Shown here: piece after piece, positions 6,206 to 11,107 of the stretch
How positions within the stretch are numbered: position 1 is the stretch's first letter
How the letters are laid out: each line of letters starts with the position of its first letter
Assembly: GCA_043818395.1 (NCBI GenBank)
Contig: JBDRFZ010000036.1
Location: 1 to 11,107 of the forward strand
DNA length: 11,107 nucleotides
Direction of reading: 5' to 3'
DNA from: JBDRFZ01 sp043818395
Lineage (GTDB): Bacteria; Patescibacteriota; Patescibacteriia; 2-12-FULL-60-25
Made by a program: the position numbers and the translations under genes
The notes under the pieces: model-generated
The model's database searches: none
Seen by the model: only the letters and a program-made list of their open reading frames with translations
Told to the model about the DNA's origin: nothing

Positions 6206-6234
6206 TTGCTTTGAGTAAAAATCAAAGCTAAACT
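6206..6234 (+). promoter_or_regulatory. Promoter of peroxiredoxin-SOD operon
   Basis: TTGCTT (6206-6211), 17-bp spacer, TAAACT (6229-6234), 15 bases before ATG 6250. The predicted start near 6241 gives a leader of about 9 bases without an SD. Confidence 0.45.
6208..6228. promoter_or_regulatory. Dyad GCTTTGA-N7-TCAAAGC, candidate operator
   Basis: A perfect 7+7 bp inverted repeat with an AT-rich 7-base centre (GTAAAAA) fills the spacer between the proposed -35 and -10 elements. A repressor bound here would block RNA polymerase. It does not match the PerR or OxyR consensus as I know them. A transcript hairpin is less likely because it lies upstream of the predicted start. Confidence 0.4.
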
Positions 6235-6249
6235 GGCTCCATTATTTAT

Positions 6250-6702
6250 ATGACGCCAGCAAAAAAAATCAGCTTAAACGATCCGGCGCCGAATTTTACT
6301 TTAAAAGACGAAAAGGGTAATTTGATATCATTATCTGATTTTTTGAATAAGAAAAAAATCATCCTCTTTTTTTACCAAGGCGACATGACTCCGGCTTGCA
6401 CCATGCAACTCTGCGCAGTGAGAGATGATTGGAATAAATTCATTAACGCGGATACTACCGTTCTGGCGATAAACCAAGGCAACGCCGAGAGTCATAAAAA
6501 ATTCAAAGCTCAATATAATTTTCCATTTCCACTGCTAGTTGATCCTGATTTAAAAACCGGAGAAAGTTATAATGCGTTAGCGGAACATAACGGTGTAAAA
6601 TTTTTAAAACGTCTCGTTGTAGCGATAGATAAAACCGGAAAAATAAAATATCTGCGCCATGGAATGCCAGAAAATAACGAAATTCTTAAATCACTTAAAT
6701 AA
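6250..6702 (+). CDS. Peroxiredoxin, Bcp/PrxQ type
   Basis: A 150-residue thiol peroxidase that reduces hydrogen peroxide or organic hydroperoxides. The active-site motif TPACTMQLC carries peroxidatic C50 (in T47-P-A-C50) and, five residues later, C55, the usual resolving Cys position of PrxQ/Bcp enzymes that form an intramolecular disulfide reduced by thioredoxin or glutaredoxin-like partners. The family KDxTPGCT stretch reads QGDMTPACT here. Other landmarks: N-terminal PAPNFTLKDEKG (12-23) and the FPFPLLVDPD segment before helix 3. Length is normal. The SOD gene starts 5 bp downstream, so the two form one transcription unit for detoxifying superoxide then peroxide. No SD precedes ATG 6250. 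Confidence 0.92.
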   Translation: MTPAKKISLNDPAPNFTLKDEKGNLISLSDFLNKKKIILFFYQGDMTPACTMQLCAVRDDWNKFINADTTVLAINQGNAESHKKFKAQYNFPFPLLVDPDLKTGESYNALAEHNGVKFLKRLVVAIDKTGKIKYLRHGMPENNEILKSLK

Positions 6703-6707
6703 ACCAC

Positions 6708-7304
6708 ATGTCCACACCAAAGTCACTCTCCTTCGATAAACCACTAACCGGAATAAGCGATAAAACCATATCAATTCATCATGACAAGCTCTACGCTGGC
6801 TACGTAGCCAAAAAAGACGAAATAATCGCCAAGCTCGACCCGCTGGCGCGCGGCGGTGATTTTTCATCCGCCAACCAAACGTATTCCGAACTTCGCGCAT
6901 TCAAAGATAGCGAGACTTTTGCTGTAAATGGAACATATCTCCATGAATGGTACTTTGATGTCTTAGGCGGCAATGGAATCCCAAGTGGCGAATTAGTTGA
7001 AGCTTTAAAAAATGGTTTTGGATCAATTGAAAATTTCATCAATTATTTTTCAGCCTGCGGACTTGCGGCACGCGGCTGGGTCGTACTTGCCTGGGACACG
7101 CACGACCAAGCGCTCCGCGTTTACACGAGTGACGCGCATAACCAGGGTGGAGTTTGGGGATGTCTGCCGATAATCGTCCTGGACGTTTACGAACACTCCT
7201 ACTTCATTGATTACGGAGCGGATCGCAAGGCCTATATCGCTGATTTTTGGAAAAATTTAAATTGGAATAAGGCGAATGAATTTTACATGGCAATAGTGAA
7301 ATAG
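6708..7304 (+). CDS. Superoxide dismutase, Fe/Mn family
   Basis: A 198-residue enzyme converting superoxide to oxygen and hydrogen peroxide. All four metal ligands are visible: H24 (TISIHHDK), H79 (YLHEWYF), D159 and H163 (LDVYEHSYF). The second-shell Gln pattern is Mn-type: Gly (G75) replaces the Gln of Fe enzymes and a Gln occurs in HNQGG (Q146). Two active-site neighbours are unusual: the position equivalent to His30 is L28, and the Trp of the common DVWEH motif is Tyr (Y161). The gateway Tyr34 equivalent is kept (Y32). No signal peptide, so cytoplasmic. Translated with the peroxiredoxin, 5 bp upstream, without an SD. It converges on the next gene with only 2 bp between stops. Confidence 0.92.
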   Translation: MSTPKSLSFDKPLTGISDKTISIHHDKLYAGYVAKKDEIIAKLDPLARGGDFSSANQTYSELRAFKDSETFAVNGTYLHEWYFDVLGGNGIPSGELVEALKNGFGSIENFINYFSACGLAARGWVVLAWDTHDQALRVYTSDAHNQGGVWGCLPIIVLDVYEHSYFIDYGADRKAYIADFWKNLNWNKANEFYMAIVK

Positions 7305-7306
7305 AA

Positions 7307-8101
7307 TCATTTAGCTTCTCGTATTAATTTTATCATCTGTTTTTGCAAAGTCTGCTGATTCTTATTTTTCATTTTCGCTAAAAATAATTCACGGGTCGCT
7401 TCTAATTTTATTACCGGTTCGGTCTCATTTTTAAAGTGAGCCCGGCGCTCTTCTTCATTCATTTCTCCTTTATTAACAAACCCCAGACTTTCTAAAAACC
7501 TTGCCAGTTCCGGTCTGGCTAATAATGTGGATGTTGCGCTGATAATTTTTATATTATCGTCTTTCTCTACCACCTCGCCAGCAAATTGTACGAGGCCTGA
7601 TAAAAATTTACGCAAAACCAAAACATCGCTCCCCACAGACTTCGCTTCTCCTTCGTTTGGGTTTGACAGATGTATATGCGCCCCTCCTTCGTCTACTCCA
7701 TATGAAAATACAAAATTATCTGGAAATATTTTAAAACCGGAACGCATTAAACTCCTAGCTAGAATCTTTTCTCTATATTTTTTAATATCGGTATACTTCC
7801 CTTCTTTTGAAAACAAGAAAGATAGAGTCTGCGCAGCGAATGAAGCGACATCACTGCCGTTAAATTTTCTTAATTCTGAAAACAATCCATTCAAGTCATC
7901 TTCGCTTGCGACAAGCGGTTTATCCTTGTCGATTTGAGTTATAAATAAAATAAGTGCTTCAACTTGCTCAGCAGTTATTTTATCTGACGCGTTTAATTCG
8001 TCTAGCTTCGTTTTTAAATAATCCCGCATGAGCTCGGCCTCCTCATCTCTTTTTTTCTTATCCTCGTCCTTGGATTCAATTTTCATTTCTTCATAAGACA
8101 T
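7307..8101 (-). CDS. Hypothetical protein, CPR-type
   Basis: Not assigned. A 264-residue cytoplasmic-looking protein. The first 40 residues are highly charged and helical (ESKDEDKKKRDEEAEL). Residues about 42-120 are helical; about 125-210 look alpha/beta. In that part, the segment IISATSTLLARPELARFLESLGFV (186-209) resembles the end of an N-acetyltransferase-like fold, where an Ala/Ser turn is followed by an 'E-LGF' helix-strand; this is a weak impression only. An AHIHL motif (141-145) has no proven role. The C-terminus (215-264) is again helical and basic. The ATG at 8101 has AAGGA three bases upstream, close for an SD; ATG 8086 is an alternative. A TATAAT at 8120-8115 is well placed for a short leader. 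Confidence 0.75.
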   Translation of the reverse strand: MSYEEMKIESKDEDKKKRDEEAELMRDYLKTKLDELNASDKITAEQVEALILFITQIDKDKPLVASEDDLNGLFSELRKFNGSDVASFAAQTLSFLFSKEGKYTDIKKYREKILARSLMRSGFKIFPDNFVFSYGVDEGGAHIHLSNPNEGEAKSVGSDVLVLRKFLSGLVQFAGEVVEKDDNIKIISATSTLLARPELARFLESLGFVNKGEMNEEERRAHFKNETEPVIKLEATRELFLAKMKNKNQQTLQKQMIKLIREAK

Positions 8102-8114
8102 ACGTCCTTGTTAG

Positions 8115-8120
8115 ATTATA
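8115..8120 (-). promoter_or_regulatory. Consensus -10 (TATAAT) for the 7307-8101 gene
   Basis: A perfect TATAAT reads 8120 to 8115, 13 bases before ATG 8101. No convincing -35 is seen. Transcription would begin close to 8108. Confidence 0.4.
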
Positions 8121-8181
8121 CATTAAAAAACAAACCCATCTCAGGATCTGTTTTAATAACCAAACTTTAATAATTTTTTTC

Positions 8182-8433
8182 TTAAGCCTTCTGTTTTACT
8201 CCCAACGCTTCATCGAGCGCACCCTTGTTCCAACCTACTATAATCTGACTGCCGACTTCGACAACCGGTACACCCATTTGGCCTGACTTCTTTACCATCT
8301 CGTTAGCCGCTGCCGGATCTGATGAAACATCAATCTCCTTGTATGGAATATTTTTTTCTTTTAAATACTCCTTAGCTAGCTTGCAATAAGGGCAAGTCGG
8401 AGTCGAATACACGATTACGTTTTGTGAACTCAT
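8182..8433 (-). CDS. Glutaredoxin (CPYC type)
   Basis: An 83-residue thioredoxin-fold thiol oxidoreductase. The redox motif C14-P-Y-C17 sits after strand one (VIVYSTPT), the cis-Pro loop is G54-V-P56-V, and a GW(N) turn near 67-68 ends the core, all typical for small bacterial glutaredoxin/NrdH-like proteins. It probably reduces disulfides or mixed disulfides; whether it uses glutathione or a thioredoxin reductase is unknown. CPYC favours classical glutaredoxin. Its position near the peroxiredoxin-SOD operon fits a role in peroxide defence, for example recycling the C50-C55 disulfide, but it is a separate unit on the other strand. ATG 8433 has only a weak AGG 11 bases upstream. Confidence 0.9.
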   Translation of the reverse strand: MSSQNVIVYSTPTCPYCKLAKEYLKEKNIPYKEIDVSSDPAAANEMVKKSGQMGVPVVEVGSQIIVGWNKGALDEALGVKQKA

Positions 8434-8466
8434 AATTTTTTAGCCTGCTATCGCGAGCTTGCTGAA

Positions 8467-8475
8467 AGTATATCA
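8467..8475 (-). promoter_or_regulatory. Extended -10 promoter of glutaredoxin gene
   Basis: On the minus strand TG-A-TATACT (8475-8467) forms an extended -10. The -35 region (AACTTT at 17 bp) is weak. The predicted start near 8460 gives a leader of about 27 bases. Confidence 0.45.
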
Positions 8476-8506
8476 CAAATCATTATTAAAAAGTTATCCC
8501 CAACCT

Positions 8507-8547
8507 AAAAAGCTCCGTCCATCGAAGAAAAAATGGAACGGAGCTTT
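8507..8547 (-). terminator. Rho-independent terminator of the HAD gene
   Basis: On the minus strand AAAGCTCCGT, one unpaired base and CCAT pair with ATGG and ACGGAGCTTT around an AT-rich loop, ending in a TTTTT run. It begins 15 bp after the HAD stop codon and insulates the glutaredoxin promoter at 8475. Confidence 0.85.
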
Positions 8548-8562
8548 AGAAAGAAGACTTTT

Positions 8563-9381
8563 TTAGAGGCATGACCACGGCCTCAGACGGTCCTGCAATG
8601 TTCCTGCCAGCCACTGCGGCAGAATAGCCGCCAGCGCGGTCTCCTGCAGTCTTCCAGAGATGTCGGGTTTGAAACAAAGAATCACGTTTTTACGCTCGAT
8701 CACTACCGGCCAGCTTCGTTCTCTCGCCGCCCTGAATAAAACGTCGTTAGGATTGAAGCAGATGGGCCAGCGGACAGACTCGAACATGGGTATGTCACCT
8801 TCACTGTCGCCGATCGCCACACTGTCTTCGAGCTTGAGCCTGTACATGTGCGCCAGATGCCTGACTGCTTCGCCTTTATCCAGAACCCATTGCCTTGGTT
8901 CACCTGGAACGTAGACGCCGTCTTCGTGCGGATATTCGGTGCCTAAAAATATCTCGACTCCGACCGCTTTAGCCAAAGCCCGAACAACTACTTCCGGCGA
9001 TCCGGAAATGAAAGCATTCGTCAGACCGACTTCGCGCGCCGCACTTAGAAGCTCGCGAACAAAAACGTTTACACGACGGCCTTCGCGCTTAAGCATGCTC
9101 GTTGCTACAAATTCCGCAACATCCGTGCGAATACCGGGCAGCCAAGTCCGAAAAACGCGAACCATGCAATCAATGAACTCCCTAAATGGCAGTTCGCGGT
9201 TTTTCCAACCGGAAAGATTTTTTTCGAGCATGGCGCGCGTGACTTCCGGAAAAGCGCCGTAAGCCACCATAGCTTCAAAAAAAGAATGCATGGTTTGCCA
9301 ACGCGCATACGTGCCGTCAACGTCTACGAAAACCGTCATGCCGGGCCAAGTCTTCCTTATGGATTCCGCCAAATCGTTCAT
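8563..9381 (-). CDS. HAD-superfamily phosphatase, subfamily IB (SerB-like)
   Basis: A 272-residue HAD hydrolase. Motif I is FVDVDGT (18-24) with nucleophile D20 and general acid/base D22; motif II S126 in FISGSP; motif III K169 (LDKGEAV); motif IV GDSEGD (191-196) binding Mg2+. The helical cap inserted after motif I (about 30-105) and the SGS motif II place it in the IB group with phosphoserine phosphatase-like enzymes, which act on small phosphorylated metabolites; the substrate is unknown. Start: ATG 9381 with SD AAGGAAGT (9396-9389) seven bases upstream. A longer frame to 9522 runs through the MFS terminator and is rejected. It follows the MFS gene on the same strand, and a -35-like TTGACG lies at 9453-9448. 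Base use is more GC-rich than most genes in the window. Confidence 0.88.
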   Translation of the reverse strand: MNDLAESIRKTWPGMTVFVDVDGTYARWQTMHSFFEAMVAYGAFPEVTRAMLEKNLSGWKNRELPFREFIDCMVRVFRTWLPGIRTDVAEFVATSMLKREGRRVNVFVRELLSAAREVGLTNAFISGSPEVVVRALAKAVGVEIFLGTEYPHEDGVYVPGEPRQWVLDKGEAVRHLAHMYRLKLEDSVAIGDSEGDIPMFESVRWPICFNPNDVLFRAARERSWPVVIERKNVILCFKPDISGRLQETALAAILPQWLAGTLQDRLRPWSCL

Positions 9382-9461
9382 GGTTTTTACTTCCTTTTTT
9401 TCCGATTTCCAAAGTACCGACCAAACCCTAACCGCCCCCACGATCCTCGTCAAGGATTTTA

Positions 9462-9490
9462 AAACCGCATCGGACATTCCGATGCGGTTT
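9462..9490 (-). terminator. Hairpin terminator of the MFS gene
   Basis: A perfect 13-bp stem, AAACCGCATCGGA with TCCGATGCGGTTT and a 3-base loop, starts 4 bp after the MFS stop codon. It is followed on the minus strand by TAAAATCC, so the U-run is short (TTTT including the stem end). It may be partial, allowing some read-through to the HAD gene. Confidence 0.7.
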
Positions 9491-9494
9491 GAGT

Positions 9495-10667
9495 TTACTT
9501 TTTCTTTGGACGTAACAACCAAAGTAAAGTGGATAAGATGACTAACAATACACCGCTAACGATCCAGGCCATAGAGATGCTATGACTACCATCCGGCATA
9601 TCGCGCATCAGATACCAAGCGACTAAAAGGATCAATGACCAAGCCAAGGTCTGAATAAACGATTGCGCGCTGCCGGCAGTAGCCCGATTTTCACTCTGGA
9701 ATTGTTTTTGAAAGAACGTGTCGGCCAGTGGACGGAACAACCCGCGTCCGAATTCGTGGATCATCGCGAAAGCAATTGACCAGACGGTACAACCTAGATA
9801 ACCGGCAAACGCTAAACCCAAACCAGTGACAATCAACGACAGTACGATACCGTTGACTGGCCCGGCAAAACGTATGGCACGAAAACGTAAGAGCAGACCG
9901 GACACGGCCACAGTGCCGTAAATTAGGATCCAGATCAAACCGATTCGATTACGGCCAAAGCATTCTATATAGAACGGCGACCAGTAATAATTGAAGGCAA
10001 AAACCAAACCGGAAATCGCACACACGGCTCCACTCCAACGCAACCATGGATTGTTTTTCAAGCCCAGAATCGTCAATTTCAGGGCTTGTATTTCACTTAT
10101 CCGGTTTAAAGGCTCGCCTCTCTCATCAAGATAACGATACGTGACAGCTAAAGTGATAAGCATCATAACACCGCACACGCACCAACCAAGACGCGGGGAA
10201 ATCATCCAGATCCAACTGCCGATAAACCCTGCCGCCAAGCAACATACAGTCTGCGACACCGAAGTCGTGACGAGAATTTTTTGTAGTTTTTTTCCTTCTC
10301 CGCGATTTTTAAGAGCATCGGTCAACCAGGCTACGAAGGCGCCAGAGATAAAAGCATTACCCAAACCACCCAGGGCTTCAGAAATCAACACAGTCCAAAA
10401 CCCTTGCGCCAACGCATAAGCGAATGTACTCAAAGCCCAAATGCCTATACCCACTTTCACCGACCAGCCTCGACTCCTGCCGTCCGCCAGCATGCCAGTC
10501 GGTATCTCCATGAGAAAAATCGTGCCCATGAAGAATATGTTGATGAGCGGGATGTCGGCCAAACTAAGTCCTAAACTCTGCAAAAATGGAACGTAACCAG
10601 TCGAGCACATGCCGATAGCAAACATGTGCATACTGCTAATTACGATGTAGACAGTTGCCGGATGCAT
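9495..10667 (-). CDS. Major facilitator superfamily transporter
   Basis: A 390-residue integral membrane protein with about 12 hydrophobic segments, typical MFS size. Segment 1 is VYIVISSMHMFAIG (about 7-28), segment 2 about 38-58, then MFS motif A in the loop 2-3, GMLADGRSRGWSVK (58-71). The centre (about 180-215) is the charged cytoplasmic loop with DERGEPLNR. Such proteins move small solutes or drugs by proton coupling; the substrate and direction are not deducible, though the sequence style is that of efflux-type members. The start is ATG 10667: GAGG (10677-10674) lies six bases upstream, while the TTG at 10685 has no SD. A promoter, leader ORF and terminator-like hairpin precede it, suggesting regulated expression. 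The HAD phosphatase gene lies downstream. Confidence 0.88.
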   Translation of the reverse strand: MHPATVYIVISSMHMFAIGMCSTGYVPFLQSLGLSLADIPLINIFFMGTIFLMEIPTGMLADGRSRGWSVKVGIGIWALSTFAYALAQGFWTVLISEALGGLGNAFISGAFVAWLTDALKNRGEGKKLQKILVTTSVSQTVCCLAAGFIGSWIWMISPRLGWCVCGVMMLITLAVTYRYLDERGEPLNRISEIQALKLTILGLKNNPWLRWSGAVCAISGLVFAFNYYWSPFYIECFGRNRIGLIWILIYGTVAVSGLLLRFRAIRFAGPVNGIVLSLIVTGLGLAFAGYLGCTVWSIAFAMIHEFGRGLFRPLADTFFQKQFQSENRATAGSAQSFIQTLAWSLILLVAWYLMRDMPDGSHSISMAWIVSGVLLVILSTLLWLLRPKKK

Positions 10668-10695
10668 CCAGTTCCTCGCTTTCAAGGTGCAAAAA

Positions 10696-10714
10696 CCCGG
10701 GAGCGATTCCCGGG
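10696..10714 (-). terminator. Terminator/attenuator hairpin ahead of MFS gene
   Basis: CCCGGGA and TCCCGGG form a 7-bp stem with a 5-base loop, immediately followed on the minus strand by TTTTT. The MFS start codon is only 29 bases further on. The plus strand also has TTTTT after the stem, so it could work in both directions. With the promoter at 10875-10847 upstream and no gene end in between except a 31-codon ORF, it sits where an attenuator would. Confidence 0.65.
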
Positions 10715-10722
10715 CTTTTTCG

Positions 10723-10744
10723 AAATCCGACTTAATGCGGATTT
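10723..10744 (-). other. Second hairpin in the MFS leader
   Basis: AAATCCG and CGGATTT form a 7-bp stem with an 8-base loop. On the minus strand it begins within the TAA stop codon of the leader ORF, so a ribosome at that stop would prevent it forming. A further small stem (10786-10791/10798-10803, CGGAGT/ACTCCG) lies within the ORF. Confidence 0.45.
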
Positions 10745-10838
10745 ACGCAGTCAGATGTCGTACAGCACGGGAATAGCAAAAATCACGGAGTGTAATAACT
10801 CCGGCGAATTCCGAGTGCATATACATCTTGTGCGTCAT
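10743..10838 (-). CDS. Putative 31-residue leader peptide
   Basis: A 31-codon ORF begins with ATG 10838, two bases after the start predicted from the strong -10 at 10852-10847, so it could be translated from a leaderless mRNA. The peptide begins MTHKMYMHSEF and ends RAVRHLTA, with three Met and three His but no run of one amino acid as in classical amino-acid attenuators. It has no SD and no known homologue that I recognise. It ends just before the terminator-like hairpin at 10714-10696. It may be a regulatory leader ORF, or a chance frame; the exact promoter spacing and stop-hairpin overlap are the only support. Confidence 0.3.
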   Translation of the reverse strand: MTHKMYMHSEFAGVITLRDFCYSRAVRHLTA

Positions 10839-10846
10839 ATGGTTTT

Positions 10847-10875
10847 TATATAGCAAAAATATGGTTAAAAGTCAA
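10847..10875 (-). promoter_or_regulatory. Strong promoter upstream of the MFS gene
   Basis: TTGACT (10875-10870), exactly 17 bp, TATATA (10852-10847): the best sigma70-type promoter in the window. Transcription should start near 10840 and run through a leader of about 170 bases to the MFS gene. The -35 lies next to, or inside, the end of the IS5-type fragment, so it may be IS-derived. Confidence 0.6.
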
Positions 10876-10890
10876 GATACCTCGCCTTTT

Positions 10891-10992
10891 TCACTTCAAA
10901 CGCTGTAAAAAATCTTCAGCGCTGCAAACTCCCCATCTTTCAAAAAGTCTGGCAAGCTCTTTAAGGATGAACCCATAGCGAGTTTCAAACAT
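10891..10992 (-). CDS. 33-residue ORF overlapping the transposase end
   Basis: ATG 10992 lies inside the penultimate codons of the transposase (overlap of 8 bases including its TGA stop), and the frame stays open for 33 codons. The sequence begins MFETRYGFILKELARLF and looks amphipathic helical. The tight stop-start overlap suits translational coupling, so it may be a small accessory ORF of the element, or simply non-coding IS end sequence that is open by chance. Not recognised. Confidence 0.25.
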   Translation of the reverse strand: MFETRYGFILKELARLFERWGVCSAEDFLQRLK

Positions 10993-11107
10993 ATTCCTTC
11001 AAGTTCATCAGTGAGTAGGCGAGATATTTGAAACCCAAATGTGTTTCAAAAAGGATCTCGTAGCGTAGAGCGAGCTTTCGATAACTGTCTTCCCATGCGA
11101 AAGTTCG
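10985..11107 (-). CDS. IS5-family transposase C-terminus, partial
   Basis: Forty codons enter from the window edge and end at TGA 10987-10985. The stretch RTFAWEDSYRKLALRYE at the start matches the conserved end of IS5/IS427-type DDE transposases, where (E/V)-R-(T/S)-F-(A/S)-W is followed by a -R-R-L-(x)3-YE run; the Glu of the DDE triad should lie just outside the window or nearby. The remainder (ETHLGFKYLAYSLMNLK) fits the usual final helix of these enzymes. The end looks intact, with the stop at the expected place, so the element may be complete beyond the edge. The gene runs towards the MFS cassette. Confidence 0.75.
   Translation of the reverse strand, partial: RTFAWEDSYRKLALRYEILFETHLGFKYLAYSLMNLKEYV

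Larger units (their letters stand above)
10876..11107 (-). mobile_element. IS5-family element, 3' end fragment
   Basis: The right edge holds the C-terminus of an IS5-type transposase and the element's terminal non-coding end. The exact tip was not identified; inverted-repeat partners are outside the window. A reasonable guess is a tip near 10865-10890 (sequence GGCGAGGTATCTTGAC on the minus strand). Confidence 0.5.

Noticed and set aside
8102..8181. Terminator for the glutaredoxin gene.
   Set aside because: Only weak pairing (AAAC with GTTT) near a T-run; no convincing stem was found.
8485..8502. TTATCCCCA at 8494-8502, resembling a DnaA box.
   Set aside because: A single imperfect site with no cluster, no AT-rich unwinding region and no origin genes nearby.
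9382..9522. N-terminal extension of the HAD protein to 9522.
   Set aside because: It would translate the MFS terminator hairpin and overlap the MFS end; ATG 9381 has a good SD and places the DVDGT motif at the usual distance from the N-terminus.
8660..9541. Several plus-strand frames antisense to the HAD gene.
   Set aside because: Ser/Thr/Arg-rich shadow translations with no domains or SD; the minus-strand frame has the complete HAD motif set.
10668..10685. TTG start of the MFS gene at 10685.
   Set aside because: There is no SD before it, whereas ATG 10667 has GAGG six bases upstream and gives a normal MFS N-terminus.

Overview
The window looks like a piece of a Candidate Phyla Radiation (Patescibacteria) genome, or of a similarly streamlined bacterium. 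This is an inference from gene style: compact single-copy housekeeping genes, many starts without a Shine-Dalgarno (SD) sequence, lineage-specific hypothetical proteins, and moderate GC. No 16S gene or other definitive marker is present. Both edges lie inside insertion-sequence (IS) fragments: the start of a transposase on the left, reading off the window, and the C-terminus of an IS5-type transposase on the right. This may be why the sequence ends where it does.

Layout. 1-142 is an IS end. 146-316 is a block of palindromes and 7-bp tandem repeats that runs into the 3' end of a SpoU/TrmH-type RNA methyltransferase gene (264-755, minus). A TrmA/RlmD-type uracil-5 methyltransferase (796-2157, plus) is divergent from it and carries a second short 7-bp array inside its coding sequence. 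An orphan hypothetical gene follows (2219-2770, minus) with a strong promoter, SD and terminator. The ribosome-assembly GTPase Era (2912-3766, plus) is coupled to a helical hypothetical protein (3768-4652). Convergent to these is a two-gene envelope operon: a membrane-anchored protein (6160-5522) and a putative lipoprotein (5517-4663).

An oxidative-stress pair, a Bcp/PrxQ peroxiredoxin and an Fe/Mn superoxide dismutase (6250-7304, plus), shares one promoter with an internal dyad. Next come a conserved-looking hypothetical protein (8101-7307) and a glutaredoxin (8433-8182), both minus. The last block is a somewhat more GC-rich minus-strand cassette: an MFS transporter (10667-9495) and a HAD-IB phosphatase (9381-8563), each with a good SD and a hairpin terminator. 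The transporter is preceded by a strong promoter, a 31-codon leader ORF and a terminator-like hairpin.

How the genes relate. The left half is RNA modification and ribosome assembly. The middle is detoxification: SOD makes peroxide, peroxiredoxin removes it, and the nearby glutaredoxin could supply thiol reduction. The right end is an IS-adjacent accessory cassette. The points most worth a second look are the 7-bp repeat arrays that contribute to coding sequence, the possible attenuator and IS-derived promoter ahead of the MFS gene, the repeated placement of -10 boxes about 10-15 bp before start codons (leaderless-type starts), and substituted functional residues in Era and SOD.
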